From NCBI RefSeq assembly GCF_004341035.1, contig NZ_SLXK01000003.1:1-64000 (forward strand): 64,000 bases of DNA. Reading direction: 5' to 3'. A program made the position numbers and the translations under genes. The notes beneath the pieces were generated by a model. That model worked only from the letters and a program-made list of their open reading frames with translations. It was not told the DNA's origin and did no database searches. Shown piece after piece: positions 17,808 to 26,348 of the stretch. Numbering within the stretch: position 1 is the stretch's first letter; each line of letters begins with the position of its first letter. This DNA is from Scopulibacillus darangshiensis (GTDB lineage Bacteria; Bacillota; Bacilli; Bacillales; Sporolactobacillaceae).

Positions 17808-17993
17808 TCAAGCACCAACTTGCACGCCACCGCCGCCCAGCACATCAATGATGGTCATGATTGAGAACCAGCCAAAAAAGGCTAGTGACACAATAGCATA
17901 ACCGGCACCCAAGAAATTTCTTTTGCTGATTTCTCTGATTGCCCCGATTAGGCAGAGAATTGCTACGAGCAAAAACATGATACCAATAGCCAT
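17808..17993 (-). CDS. DUF2759 small membrane protein, YqgW-like
   Basis: 61 residues, two hydrophobic helices (3-20 and 31-50) joined by a basic turn, ending in a Gly-rich tail. Sequence style and place next to yqgX match B. subtilis YqgW (DUF2759). GGAGG lies upstream. The function is unknown. Confidence 0.75.
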   Translation of the reverse strand: MAIGIMFLLVAILCLIGAIREISKRNFLGAGYAIVSLAFFGWFSIMTIIDVLGGGGVQVGA

Positions 17994-18153
17994 GCGAAAT
18001 TACGCCTCCTCACCTGTCAATCCTATTATTTCCAGAGAACATAAATATGTATTCCATTTTATATTTTAACCCTTTTCTGAATATTTGTCGAGAGGTCGTC
18101 ATTTGGTTTAAACTTAAAAGGAAGTTGTTATTAAAAACATTGGAGGCTATAAC

Positions 18154-18783
18154 ATGCAGTGGACACAAATGCCCTTAGGAGCGATCCAAACAAACTGTTA
18201 CATACTTGAAAATAATAAAGGTGAAGCACTTATCATTGATCCAGGGGATGAAGCAGGGAAATTAATTAAAGAAATTGAAGACAGGCAGTTAAAACCACTT
18301 GCCGTACTCTTGACCCATGCCCATTTCGACCATATTGGCGCATTAGACCCCGTTCGGAAAAAGTGGGATATTCCCGCTTATCTTCATGTGAAAGAACAGG
18401 ATTGGCTAGCCAACCCCGAGAAAAATGGATCAGCTCATTTTCCAATGGTTGAAGACTATGTGTTTGATCAAGCGGAGGAACTGATTAATAAAGAAGGCAT
18501 TATGACCATTGGACCTTTTGAGTTTGAGATTCTTGAGACCCCCGGCCATTCACCAGGAAGTATTTCCTTTTATTTTAAAAAAGATGGCGTGATTTTTTCA
18601 GGAGACGCACTATTCAATGGCAGTATCGGCCGGACCGATTTATATGGCGGCGATCAGGGCCTATTACTTGATAGCATTCACAGTAAGCTCCTGCCCCTGC
18701 CTGCGGAAACGGTTGTTGCACCAGGCCACGGCTTCGAGACGACGGTGACGAAAGAAAAGGAAACAAATCCTTTTTTGCTATAG
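18154..18783 (+). CDS. Metallo-beta-lactamase-fold hydrolase (glyoxalase II-like), YqgX
   Basis: 209 residues. The two-metal motif HAHFDH begins near residue 54, followed by further ligands in ETPGHSPGS (His near 132), FSGDALF (Asp near 151) and APGHG near the end. Such proteins act as hydroxyacylglutathione- or bacillithiol-conjugate hydrolases; the true substrate is not shown by the sequence. The context (yqgW-yqgX-yqgY-mgsR) equals B. subtilis except for one inserted methyltransferase. Confidence 0.9.
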   Translation: MQWTQMPLGAIQTNCYILENNKGEALIIDPGDEAGKLIKEIEDRQLKPLAVLLTHAHFDHIGALDPVRKKWDIPAYLHVKEQDWLANPEKNGSAHFPMVEDYVFDQAEELINKEGIMTIGPFEFEILETPGHSPGSISFYFKKDGVIFSGDALFNGSIGRTDLYGGDQGLLLDSIHSKLLPLPAETVVAPGHGFETTVTKEKETNPFLL

Positions 18784-18851
18784 CCGTAGGCGCACACCTC
18801 CCAACACCCGTCATAAACTAGTTGTGATGATGTGTTAAAGGGGAGGAAGTT

Positions 18852-19571
18852 GTGGAGAACAAAAAGTATCTTAACTTTTTGGCCAAACTTGGGATCAGCA
18901 GCGCTCATCCCGGTGGCCGTCCGTTAACAGAGGCTCTTATGAAAAGGGAAACCATAGGAAGAAATGACAGGGTGCTTGACGTTGGTTGCGGGGCGGGAGA
19001 CACATCTGCTTATCTCACCGAGCATGTTAACTGTTTGGTTACCGCTGTTGATTTTCATCCTGAAATGATTAAATTGGCATCGGAAAAGGCGAAAGAGCTT
19101 AATAATCCTTTCGACGTGATCCAAGCTGATGCACAAAAACTGCCGTTTGCGGAAGGCTCATTCGACCGTGTTTTATCAGAATCAGTCACAGCATTTACCG
19201 AGATACCTGTCACGCTGGCCGAGTATTATCGGGTGCTTGCAAACAAAGGATCTCTACTCGCTATTGAAATGACCACTGAAAGAGAGCTTTCAAAACCTGC
19301 CGTCAAAGAAATCCAATCTGTGTATGGTATCCAAGACCTTTATACCGAGAATGAATGGGTGACAGCACTGCATGATGCCGGCTTCTCTGAAGTGGATGTT
19401 TTTAGGGGAGACGTCTTTGTAGGTACCGACCAAATGTTGAGTGAAGTGTCATCATTCAAGTTTTCCGAAAAACTTGATGTTGAAGCCTTTGAAGTGTGGA
19501 TGGATCATATTAGGCTGATGCAGAAATATGAAGGTGTGCTTGGATATAGAATTTATAAGGCAATAAAATAA
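18852..19571 (+). CDS. Class I SAM-dependent methyltransferase
   Basis: 239 residues. Motif I VLDVGCGAGDTS lies near residue 41 and the acidic post-I residue in AVDFHPEMI near 65. Motif II/III FDRVLSESV and the helix EYYRVLANKGSLLAIEM resemble UbiE/COQ5-like enzymes. The substrate is unknown. It starts with GTG after GGGGAGG. It is inserted between yqgX and yqgY relative to B. subtilis. Confidence 0.85.
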   Translation: MENKKYLNFLAKLGISSAHPGGRPLTEALMKRETIGRNDRVLDVGCGAGDTSAYLTEHVNCLVTAVDFHPEMIKLASEKAKELNNPFDVIQADAQKLPFAEGSFDRVLSESVTAFTEIPVTLAEYYRVLANKGSLLAIEMTTERELSKPAVKEIQSVYGIQDLYTENEWVTALHDAGFSEVDVFRGDVFVGTDQMLSEVSSFKFSEKLDVEAFEVWMDHIRLMQKYEGVLGYRIYKAIK

Positions 19572-19603
19572 CAAAAACGCCAGGATTTCCTGGCGTTTTT
19601 GTT
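19570..19603. terminator. Bidirectional terminator
   Basis: AACAAAAACGCCAGG and its perfect inverted copy around ATTT. It serves the methyltransferase and the convergent DUF2626 gene, whose stop codon it touches. Confidence 0.9.
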
Positions 19604-19844
19604 ATTCTGCTCCGCCCGGCACCATCATAAAGGCAGACCAATATGTAAAGCCGACAAAGAACAAGGTCAGGTAGGCGCCGAAAATATAAATATAGACACG
19701 TTCAGATAAGTTCAAGAAACTTACAGCGAGGAAAAAAGCTGTTTGGCCGTAAAATAAGAGCGCCATTGGCCACATGCCGCCAACCATTGCCATCACACCG
19801 GTGACAGCCGTCCAAAAAGCAAGCACAAGAAACATCTTAGGCAT
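19602..19844 (-). CDS. DUF2626 small membrane protein, YqgY-like
   Basis: 80 residues with three hydrophobic helices and little else. The sequence (GGMWPMALLFYGQTAFF) and its position next to mgsR match DUF2626 protein YqgY. It has a strong AGGAGGAGGG site. The function is unknown. Confidence 0.8.
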   Translation of the reverse strand: MPKMFLVLAFWTAVTGVMAMVGGMWPMALLFYGQTAFFLAVSFLNLSERVYIYIFGAYLTLFFVGFTYWSAFMMVPGGAE

Positions 19845-19992
19845 TATATCCCTCCTCCTGATCCATCCTTTTCTTTAAATTATAATGAAAAGGTTTTGGG
19901 TTGTAAACGCATACTTGTACAATTTATTTCAATTTTCATTATACCCTAAAAAGCCAAACTTTAGTAATAATAATCAGATTTCGTATGATAAG

Positions 19993-20018
19993 GTTTACAA
20001 ACAAGGTGTTTTGGGAAG
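19993..20018 (+). promoter_or_regulatory. Candidate sigma-B promoter of mgsR
   Basis: GTTTAC at 19993-19998 and GGGAAG at 20013-20018 with a 14-nt spacer fit the sigma-B pattern GTTTAA-N12-15-GGGTAT. B. subtilis mgsR belongs to the sigma-B regulon. Confidence 0.5.
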
Positions 20019-20043
20019 AAATTTTGTAGAAGGAGGGTTTAAG

Positions 20044-20427
20044 ATGGGCAGGTTGACTTTTTTTACATATCCTAGTTGTACGTCATGCCGTAAGGCAAAG
20101 TTTTGGCTAAATGAAAATAATATAAATTATGAAGAACGACATTTGTTCAAGGAAACACCTGATGTAAAGGAGCTTATGAATATTATAAAACTGACAAGAG
20201 ACGGTTTATCGGAAATTTTGGCTACGAGAAGCGAAACTTATAAGCAGTTAAATGTGAACATCGACGATTTACCCTTAAGCGAAGGGCTTAAATTGCTGTC
20301 TGACGAACCAAAATTGTTAAGACGGCCGATCATCACAGACGGAAAACGGCTGATCGTCGGCTATAACCAGTCAGGGCTAGTGAAACTTTCAGAACATCAG
20401 AAGGATGATGCCAAGCGAGTTTCCTAA
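20044..20427 (+). CDS. mgsR: Spx/ArsC-family stress regulator MgsR-like
   Basis: 127-residue Spx-type thioredoxin-fold regulator. The N-terminal redox switch CTSC lies near residues 11-14 and the conserved RRPI turn near 100. In B. subtilis MgsR controls a subset of general stress genes and is activated by disulfide formation. The start follows AGGAGGG by 6 nt; an in-frame ATG 53 codons earlier would place the promoter inside the gene and is rejected. Last gene before the comG operon. Confidence 0.85.
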   Translation: MGRLTFFTYPSCTSCRKAKFWLNENNINYEERHLFKETPDVKELMNIIKLTRDGLSEILATRSETYKQLNVNIDDLPLSEGLKLLSDEPKLLRRPIITDGKRLIVGYNQSGLVKLSEHQKDDAKRVS

Positions 20428-20755
20428 AATCAGGCGGCTTTTGGAGGATTGGCATTTGGACGAGTATCATAGAAATAAACCCTTGGAAGGTTTTTCAGAA
20501 AAAGATAGTCTTGACTGACAGACACCGCAACAAAAAGAACCAATTGCCAATCCACATGTTTTAACACGGGCGACTCATCCTTTCATCTTCTAGGTTTGTT
20601 TTAATATTATATTAATGCAAAGGATTGTCTTATAACCTCATCGTTTGGAGCCGTCCGCAGGCACTTTTATTTTTGAAAAATTTTTTTTAAAAAGAAGGAG
20701 TTCCAAATAAATTGTCGAATTATACCTTTAATCTTGTTAGAAAGAAGGTGTTGGA
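20428..20755. other. Intergenic region before comG
   Basis: No gene seen. An inverted repeat GGATTGGCA (20446-20454) / TGCCAATCC (20545-20553) is present. The AT-rich block near 20674-20693 contains A4-N5-T4 spacing like half of a ComK site, but low complexity makes this weak. Confidence 0.35.
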
Positions 20756-21826
20756 TTGGATGAAGTAGAAAAAAAGAGTCACCAAATTCTCTTAGACGCT
20801 TTTGCAACGGAAGCATCGGACATTCATTTTCTCCCCCGAAAGAAAGACACCCTCGTCGAACTCCGAATTCACAATCATCTCTACGAATTGGACCTGCTTC
20901 CACAACGTTTTGCCGAACGCATTGTTTCCCATTTTAAATTTCTCTCAGGTATGGATATTGGTGAGAGAAGACGCCCGCAAAATGGCGCGATGGAAGTGAC
21001 CCTTCAGAGCCGTTATGTTCACCTTAGGTTATCGACTTTGCCAACTTCTTATAATGAAAGCCTTGTGATCCGCCTGTTGCCTCAGAAGCTCGATCTCCTT
21101 GTTACCGATTTATCCATTTTTTCCGAAGCTACAACACAATTAATGTCACTCCTTAATTATGAAAATGGTTTGATTTTGCTTTCAGGCCCGACCGGGTCAG
21201 GAAAGACGACGACACTTTACACCCTGCTGCAGGCAGCAAAACGCAAATTTAACGCAAGGGTGATCACCTTAGAGGATCCTGTAGAAAAGAAAAATGACGC
21301 CTTCTTACAAATGGAAATTAACGAGAAAGCAAATGTCGGTTATTCCGACGGGTTTAAAGCGATACTCCGGCATGACCCTGACATTATTATGATTGGGGAA
21401 ATCAGGGATATTGGCACAGCCAAAATAGCGGTCCGTGCTGCTTTAACGGGCCACCTCGTCTTTTCAACCGTCCATGCTTTTGATACAACGGGCACGATCC
21501 AAAGGATGATTGAGCTTGGCATTCCCCGCTATGACCTCAAGGAAATGCTTGTTGGCGTCATTGCCCAGAGATTGGTAACCATCACCTGTCCGACATGCGG
21601 ACCCGTTTGCAAACCGCAATGCCCCAATCGTCATCATTCCAAGAGAACTGGAATATTTGAGGTGCTAGCAGGCATGGCGCTTCACGAGCAACTTATCGAC
21701 AGCAAAAGAAAACATCGTGCAGCATACAAAACGCTGGATGACTACCAAAGACAAGGGGTTTCACTTGGCTACATCCCCAAAAGCAGCCTTGTAAGTCCCC
21801 GTGATAACCAACATGTTCAAACGTAA
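20756..21826 (+). CDS. comGA: Competence type IV pilus ATPase ComGA
   Basis: Secretion/traffic ATPase that powers assembly of the DNA-uptake pseudopilus at the membrane. 356 residues. Walker A is GPTGSGKTTT near residue 144, then the Asp box LEDPVEKK, Walker B-like IIMIGEIRD and the His box HLVFSTVHAFDTTG. The C-terminal Cys cluster (CPTC...C...C) recalls a zinc site. TTG start with AGAAGGTG 5 nt upstream. First gene of seven tightly packed comG genes. Confidence 0.95.
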   Translation: MDEVEKKSHQILLDAFATEASDIHFLPRKKDTLVELRIHNHLYELDLLPQRFAERIVSHFKFLSGMDIGERRRPQNGAMEVTLQSRYVHLRLSTLPTSYNESLVIRLLPQKLDLLVTDLSIFSEATTQLMSLLNYENGLILLSGPTGSGKTTTLYTLLQAAKRKFNARVITLEDPVEKKNDAFLQMEINEKANVGYSDGFKAILRHDPDIIMIGEIRDIGTAKIAVRAALTGHLVFSTVHAFDTTGTIQRMIELGIPRYDLKEMLVGVIAQRLVTITCPTCGPVCKPQCPNRHHSKRTGIFEVLAGMALHEQLIDSKRKHRAAYKTLDDYQRQGVSLGYIPKSSLVSPRDNQHVQT

Positions 21827-22844
21827 ATGGTCAAGAGCGCAACGCGGGAAATTCTTGATAAGCTGCGGAAGATGTCTAGCTCAAGGATATCCTCTCCACC
21901 TGGCAATAGAACTTCAAACTTACCAGCAAAAGAAACATGTTCGGGATGCTATTCAGCAGTTTTTGGCTTTATTGAAAAAGGGTTATTCTGTTCACGATGT
22001 GTTAAAAGCTTTGGACTTTCCGCATGATGTTTGCAGTCTTCTCTATTATGCGGAACAAAGCGGCCGCCTTGCCGATGGTTTTTGCGAGAGCGGGGACATG
22101 GTTTTAAAAAGGGAAAAGCATAAAGAAGCGTTGCAAAAATTATTGCGTTACCCGTTATTTTTAATTTGGATGCTTTTCATGATGATTTATTTAGTCAGCA
22201 GTTTTTTGTTCCCTAGTTTCAAAGCGCTTTATGAATCGATGACCATTGATTTGCCATTGATAACAAAAGTCATTCTTGCCGCAAATGATCACATTGCAGT
22301 GATCGGTCTCAGCATACTATGCCTTGTCATATTGTTGCTGCTTGCTGTTTACCTTTTCCACAAATTATCCAGCGTAGAGAAGAAGATCACTTTACTCTTG
22401 AAAATCCCCTTTATTTCTTCTTACATCAAGCTTTATTTCACCCACTATTTTTCTTTCCATTTCGGGAGTCTTCTGAGATCGGGGATGCCTGTGCATGACG
22501 CTATTGCCACACTTTCCAAGCAGGAATTTACAACCTTTTTTCAAACCGAAGCGAGAAGGATAGGCGAACAACTGAAAAATGGGGAACGGTTTGAGGAAAT
22601 CATCAGACGGAAACCATATTACGATAAGGAATTTGTCCACGTCATTATGAATGGCCAATTAAATGGTATGCTTGGAGCCACTTTATTTACTTATAGTGAA
22701 ACGGTATTGGCGAAAATGGAGGAAAAAACTAAAGTGCTTTTGACCGTCATTCAGCCGGCAACTCTGGTCTTGATCGGCGGCCTCGTGCTGACCCTCTTCA
22801 TGTCTATTCTTCTTCCGGTTTTCCATATTATGAACGGGTTATAA
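21801..22844 (+). CDS. comGB: Competence pilus membrane platform protein ComGB
   Basis: 347-residue GspF/PilC-family polytopic inner-membrane protein. Three main transmembrane segments lie near 115-135, 160-185 and 320-342, flanking two cytoplasmic helical domains. It overlaps the end of comGA; GTG 21801 or ATG 21813 could start it, and neither has a good ribosome site, so translation is probably coupled. Confidence 0.92.
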   Translation: MITNMFKRKWSRAQRGKFLISCGRCLAQGYPLHLAIELQTYQQKKHVRDAIQQFLALLKKGYSVHDVLKALDFPHDVCSLLYYAEQSGRLADGFCESGDMVLKREKHKEALQKLLRYPLFLIWMLFMMIYLVSSFLFPSFKALYESMTIDLPLITKVILAANDHIAVIGLSILCLVILLLLAVYLFHKLSSVEKKITLLLKIPFISSYIKLYFTHYFSFHFGSLLRSGMPVHDAIATLSKQEFTTFFQTEARRIGEQLKNGERFEEIIRRKPYYDKEFVHVIMNGQLNGMLGATLFTYSETVLAKMEEKTKVLLTVIQPATLVLIGGLVLTLFMSILLPVFHIMNGL

Positions 22845-22862
22845 AAAGAAAGGAAGAAATAA

Positions 22863-23186
22863 ATGAAACATATTAAGCTAACACAAGATGGATTTACTTT
22901 GATTGAAATGATGATTGTCTTGATGATCATCTCCATCTTATTACTCATTGCTGTGCCAAATATGATCAAATCGCATGATATTGTTGAAACCAAAAGCTGC
23001 AAAGCGACGATTCAACTCGTTCAAAGCCAAATTGCTACCTATAAAGTTGAAAATAACGGCGAGACGCCTGACCTTGCAACTTTAAAAGGAGAAGGCTATG
23101 TTGACAGTGTTGAATGTCCGGATGGCGGAGAACTATCAATAAATAGTGAGGGAAAAGTGGTCAGGGCAGATGGAGAAGCACCATAA
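22863..23186 (+). CDS. comGC: Major competence pseudopilin ComGC
   Basis: 107 residues. Type IV pilin leader cut by ComC between Gly and Phe in DGFTLIE (residues 10-11), followed by a hydrophobic stalk helix. Two cysteines (KSCKAT and VECPDG) fit the intramolecular disulfide of ComGC. The predicted mature protein is about 97 residues. AGGAAG precedes the ATG. Confidence 0.95.
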   Translation: MKHIKLTQDGFTLIEMMIVLMIISILLLIAVPNMIKSHDIVETKSCKATIQLVQSQIATYKVENNGETPDLATLKGEGYVDSVECPDGGELSINSEGKVVRADGEAP

Positions 23187-23610
23187 CCAGAAGGGGTTTA
23201 CCCTTATTGAAACAATGCTCGCTGCTTCCATTGTTTTGATTATTATTCCAGTATCGTTTATGAAACTGGCCGCCGTATCGAATCAACAAAAGCTTGATTA
23301 TTTTGTCGGTGAATTAACCGATGTGATGCAGGAGGCTCAGATGACGGCGGTTTCTGAGCGCAGATTAGTGAAAGTCACATTGGATAATGTCAAGCACACC
23401 TTAAAGGTTGAGAAAGGGACAGAAATGATCAGTATCAATCATTTTGACCCTAACATCATTGTTGAAAAAGGAACGCTGAATCTCTCTATTTATTATTTGA
23501 AAAATGGCCACATGATGGGGGCGGGCAGCTTCTATGTCTCCCTTGGTGGTATAAGGTATAAGCTTACGGCTTTCATTGGTCAGGGGAGATTTCATGTTGA
23601 AAAACAATAA
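23170..23610 (+). CDS. comGD: Minor competence pseudopilin ComGD
   Basis: 146 residues. Pilin cleavage motif KGFTLIE with an N-terminal hydrophobic helix; the C-terminal GQGRFHVEKQ resembles the ComGD end of B. subtilis. I prefer ATG 23170, overlapping comGC by 17 nt, over GTG 23146, because it gives a short charged leader. Candidate for the minor pilin tip complex with ComGE-GG. Confidence 0.88.
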   Translation: MEKHHNQKGFTLIETMLAASIVLIIIPVSFMKLAAVSNQQKLDYFVGELTDVMQEAQMTAVSERRLVKVTLDNVKHTLKVEKGTEMISINHFDPNIIVEKGTLNLSIYYLKNGHMMGAGSFYVSLGGIRYKLTAFIGQGRFHVEKQ

Positions 23611-23926
23611 AGGATTATTTCTAGCGGAGGCGATGTATGCCTTCTTCATTCTAATGATTGTGTTTTTGATCAGCTTTCCTGCACTAAACAGAATTTCTCA
23701 TGAAAGGATGGCAATAAAGGAAATGCATCAGGCCGTTAATATCCTCCAATATGAACTGATACAGTGGCGGATCAATGACATCGCGGAAAAGGATCAAATT
23801 ATTAAAAATGGCTTGGTTTATCACTTAAGCTGGCATGATATGCCAAAAGATGAATTGAAATTATGTATTTCATGGCAAGGCAGTAACCAGCGGGGGTTGT
23901 CCCGATGTGTTGAGGGGAAAAAATGA
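23594..23926 (+). CDS. comGE: Competence protein ComGE
   Basis: About 110 residues. Short polar leader MLKNNKG then a hydrophobic helix (FLAEAMYAFFILMIVF), i.e. a pilin-like start with Leu-Phe after the Gly. It begins 17 nt before the end of comGD; GGGGAGA stands 5 nt before the ATG. Position and layout define it as comGE; sequence conservation in this family is low. Confidence 0.82.
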   Translation: MLKNNKGLFLAEAMYAFFILMIVFLISFPALNRISHERMAIKEMHQAVNILQYELIQWRINDIAEKDQIIKNGLVYHLSWHDMPKDELKLCISWQGSNQRGLSRCVEGKK

Positions 23927-24357
23927 ACAATCAAAGCGGATTTTCTTTGTTGTCGCTTATGATGACATTAGGTGTTTTTAGTGTGACCATTTTTCTTATC
24001 ATACAAGTCATTCCGCCTCTTGTTAAGCAATGGCAAGAAGATGTGTCACCCAAAAAAGATGTCTATCTTTTCTTCGAACAAACAGCCATGGAGGTTCATG
24101 GGGCCGATCGTTTGAGTTGCGAATCATCCGATGCTCTTTATATTTATGATGGTGAAAATAAGATTTCTTTTGGAATATCTGGTAATCGGGTATACCGTCA
24201 AGTCAACGATAAAGGATTTGATATTGTTCTGCAGCACGTTAGGTCAATTGCTTTTTCCTGTAAGGAAAACGCTGTGATGATGACAGTAGTGGACACGGAG
24301 GGCAGCATTGATCAATGGGCTGATGTTTATTTTGCATCTAAGGCGGGTGCCTCATGA
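23923..24357 (+). CDS. comGF: Competence pseudopilin ComGF
   Basis: 144 residues. Pilin-like leader QSGFSLLS and hydrophobic helix in residues 6-30. Two Cys (LSCESSD and FSCKEN) could form a disulfide. It overlaps comGE by 4 nt (ATGA type) and comGG likewise, showing tight translational coupling. Confidence 0.88.
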   Translation: MNNQSGFSLLSLMMTLGVFSVTIFLIIQVIPPLVKQWQEDVSPKKDVYLFFEQTAMEVHGADRLSCESSDALYIYDGENKISFGISGNRVYRQVNDKGFDIVLQHVRSIAFSCKENAVMMTVVDTEGSIDQWADVYFASKAGAS

Positions 24358-24731
24358 CTAATGAAAAAGGGTTCATTTTACCCCTAACAATGACCATTAG
24401 CTTAATTCTTATTATATTTGTCTTGCATAGTTTAGTCCTGTATCAAAGCGACCGCCGTTTTATAAAGGAAAGGCTGGTTTCCTTTGAACTAAATGAACTG
24501 ATTCAACTTGCCGCTTTCGATTTAGAAGACCGAATTGAAGACAATACATTGGCTTCTTCAGGAAAACTCATTTACTCAAAAGGATTTGTCCTTTATGATA
24601 CTGATAAGGTCAGCGGTCATGTTGTCAAAATTACATTTACTGCAACAATCGCTCGGAATGTGAAAAGATCATCCATATTTTATTATGATACAGAAATGAG
24701 TGGTATAACCAAATGGAAGGAATTGTCGTAA
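24354..24731 (+). CDS. comGG: Competence protein ComGG
   Basis: 125 residues: short leader NEKGFILP, one hydrophobic helix (7-28) and a polar helical C-terminal half. It is the last pilus gene and overlaps the start of shikimate kinase by 19 nt. Confidence 0.85.
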   Translation: MTNEKGFILPLTMTISLILIIFVLHSLVLYQSDRRFIKERLVSFELNELIQLAAFDLEDRIEDNTLASSGKLIYSKGFVLYDTDKVSGHVVKITFTATIARNVKRSSIFYYDTEMSGITKWKELS

Positions 24732-25246
24732 ACGAAGCTGTTTTTTTAACGGGATTTATGGGTGCTGGTAAGACAACGGTCGGTGGTCAACTGGCAAAGG
24801 TTTTAGGATTGGATGTTTTTGATACTGACCATGTGATTGAAAAGACATTCAAGAAGTCAATTTCCGACATCTTTGCCGATCAAGGTGAAGCGTATTTTCG
24901 GGAATGCGAACAGCGTGTCTTAAGAGAGCTATCAAGCAAACGAGCCGTGATCACAACAGGAGGCGGAGTGATACTTGATGAGGGCAACCGCCAGATCATG
25001 AAAAAGAATGGCATAACAATTTATTTGCATTGCAGCCCGAGTAAGATTTTGAAGCGGCTTGCGGGTGATACCACAAGACCGTTGCTCCATGGGGATCAAG
25101 AACAAAAGGTTATCACCATGTTGGAAAAAAGGCTGCCATATTATCTTGAAGCGGATTATACGGTCAATACCACGATGAAAAGCGTTCAAACTATTATCAG
25201 CGAGATCGTGAATTTGCTGTATAGGCACAGGAACTTAGGGTCATAA
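24713..25246 (+). CDS. aroK: Shikimate kinase
   Basis: Phosphorylates shikimate in aromatic amino acid synthesis. 177 residues with P-loop GFMGAGKTT near residue 14, the shikimate-binding DTD near 37-39, and the conserved GGG (TTGGGVILD) near 82 and TRPLL near 122. It overlaps comGG and has only a weak ribosome site, so it depends at least partly on read-through from comG. This is an odd partner for a competence operon. AroQ lies elsewhere in the window. Confidence 0.93.
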   Translation: MEGIVVNEAVFLTGFMGAGKTTVGGQLAKVLGLDVFDTDHVIEKTFKKSISDIFADQGEAYFRECEQRVLRELSSKRAVITTGGGVILDEGNRQIMKKNGITIYLHCSPSKILKRLAGDTTRPLLHGDQEQKVITMLEKRLPYYLEADYTVNTTMKSVQTIISEIVNLLYRHRNLGS

Positions 25247-25264
25247 TCTTAATAGGTGATCTCT

Positions 25265-25462
25265 ATGAAATCAAATGATTATGTTAAATTCTTGACTGAG
25301 CAATTTGTCCAGTATATGGAACAACCGAGTTCGGTTAGAAAAGACGTCAAGAGGGAAAGAAGGCAGAACCGCAAACCATTGCGAAATGAATTGTTCGGCC
25401 TGATTCCGAATGCCTGTTCCTATTATGTTGAAGGAATAAAAAGCGCATTTAAAAAGAAATAA
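25265..25462 (+). CDS. YqzE family protein
   Basis: 65-residue basic soluble protein (MKSNDYVKFLTEQFVQYME...). It matches the YqzE family, which lies next to comGG in B. subtilis. ATG chosen with AGGTG 8 nt upstream. The function is unknown. Confidence 0.75.
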   Translation: MKSNDYVKFLTEQFVQYMEQPSSVRKDVKRERRQNRKPLRNELFGLIPNACSYYVEGIKSAFKKK

Positions 25463-25465
25463 CTT

Positions 25466-25513
25466 AACAACGGTCAGTCTTTCATCATCATGGAGGCTGA
25501 CTGTTTTGTTGTT
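25466..25513. terminator. Probable bidirectional terminator
   Basis: AACAAC...GTCAG pairs with CTGAC...GTTGTT, with an internal T-run, between convergent yqzE and yqhG. Confidence 0.5.
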
Positions 25514-25544
25514 CAATAAATCCCCCTGCATGTTAGGCAGCCAT

Positions 25545-26348
25545 TTATTGTATGAAAACGGATGAATCCAAATAAAATAAGCCGCCATTAATTATTTGGA
25601 CGTGAATATTCGGTTCATATTGATCTTTTAGGGCGGCTTTTTCTTGTAGATAAGCCTCCGGTTTTTCGTTATCTTCCTCATAAAAATGCTCTAATAGCTG
25701 TTGATCATTTTGCCAGCGCTCTTTTGCATCGTCTGCCCATTTATGGTTTTCCCTATGAATTTGCTCCTGGATAAAGACTTCCATGCGGCGTATACCGCTG
25801 AAGGGCTTAATTAAAGGGGCAAGGGTGTAACAATAATTCGGTATTTTTGGCGTCAGTGTCAGTTTCTCCATTTGATCGTGAAAATGTGTTGCGATGGTGC
25901 CATTTATTAAGTGAAGTCCTAGAGACAACAATTCATCTTTTTTTAAATCGCACTGATAGCTGACTTTTATATTTATCCCGAGCCAAGGCGCGAGTGGTGT
26001 CGACATGTTGTGGCTCTGTATTTTATCATGATAAAGCCGAATATAAGGGGCAAGCTTTTTCGTTGATGAGAATATTTGGTGCAGCCGCGGTGACCCGAAG
26101 TGAATAAATTCCCCACCCTCATCAAGCTGGTTTGTTTTTAATGTCAACGTAGCCGTCTCCGGTGTGCCGCCGATTTTTTCGATGTAGTGCCAATAGAACG
26201 GCCGATTCATCATAAGCTTATCAAGATCGGTGGTTAGCTTTACCTTAAGGAGGCCGTCTTGTCGGTTTTCAATAATATCGCATTCATTTGCCCTAAAGAA
26301 TTGTTCGAGGTAGTTATGAATTGCCGCTTGCTTCATGGTAGTCATCAT
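25545..26348 (-). CDS. YqhG family protein
   Basis: About 263-267 residues, soluble. MNRPFYWHYIEKIGG and GEFIHFGSPRLHQIF are features of the YqhG family found next to the SNF2 helicase gene in Bacillales. Three in-frame Met codons lie at the start; the third (26336) gives the family-like start MKQAAIHNYLEQFF, while GGAGG stands directly before the first. It overlaps the end of the helicase gene by 23-35 nt, so coupling is likely. The function is unknown. Confidence 0.82.
   Translation of the reverse strand: MMTTMKQAAIHNYLEQFFRANECDIIENRQDGLLKVKLTTDLDKLMMNRPFYWHYIEKIGGTPETATLTLKTNQLDEGGEFIHFGSPRLHQIFSSTKKLAPYIRLYHDKIQSHNMSTPLAPWLGINIKVSYQCDLKKDELLSLGLHLINGTIATHFHDQMEKLTLTPKIPNYCYTLAPLIKPFSGIRRMEVFIQEQIHRENHKWADDAKERWQNDQQLLEHFYEEDNEKPEAYLQEKAALKDQYEPNIHVQIINGGLFYLDSSVFIQ

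Noticed and set aside
20674-20693. ComK box before comGA
   Set aside because: A4-N5-T4 is met by a pure A/T run; the required second half at proper spacing is not clear.
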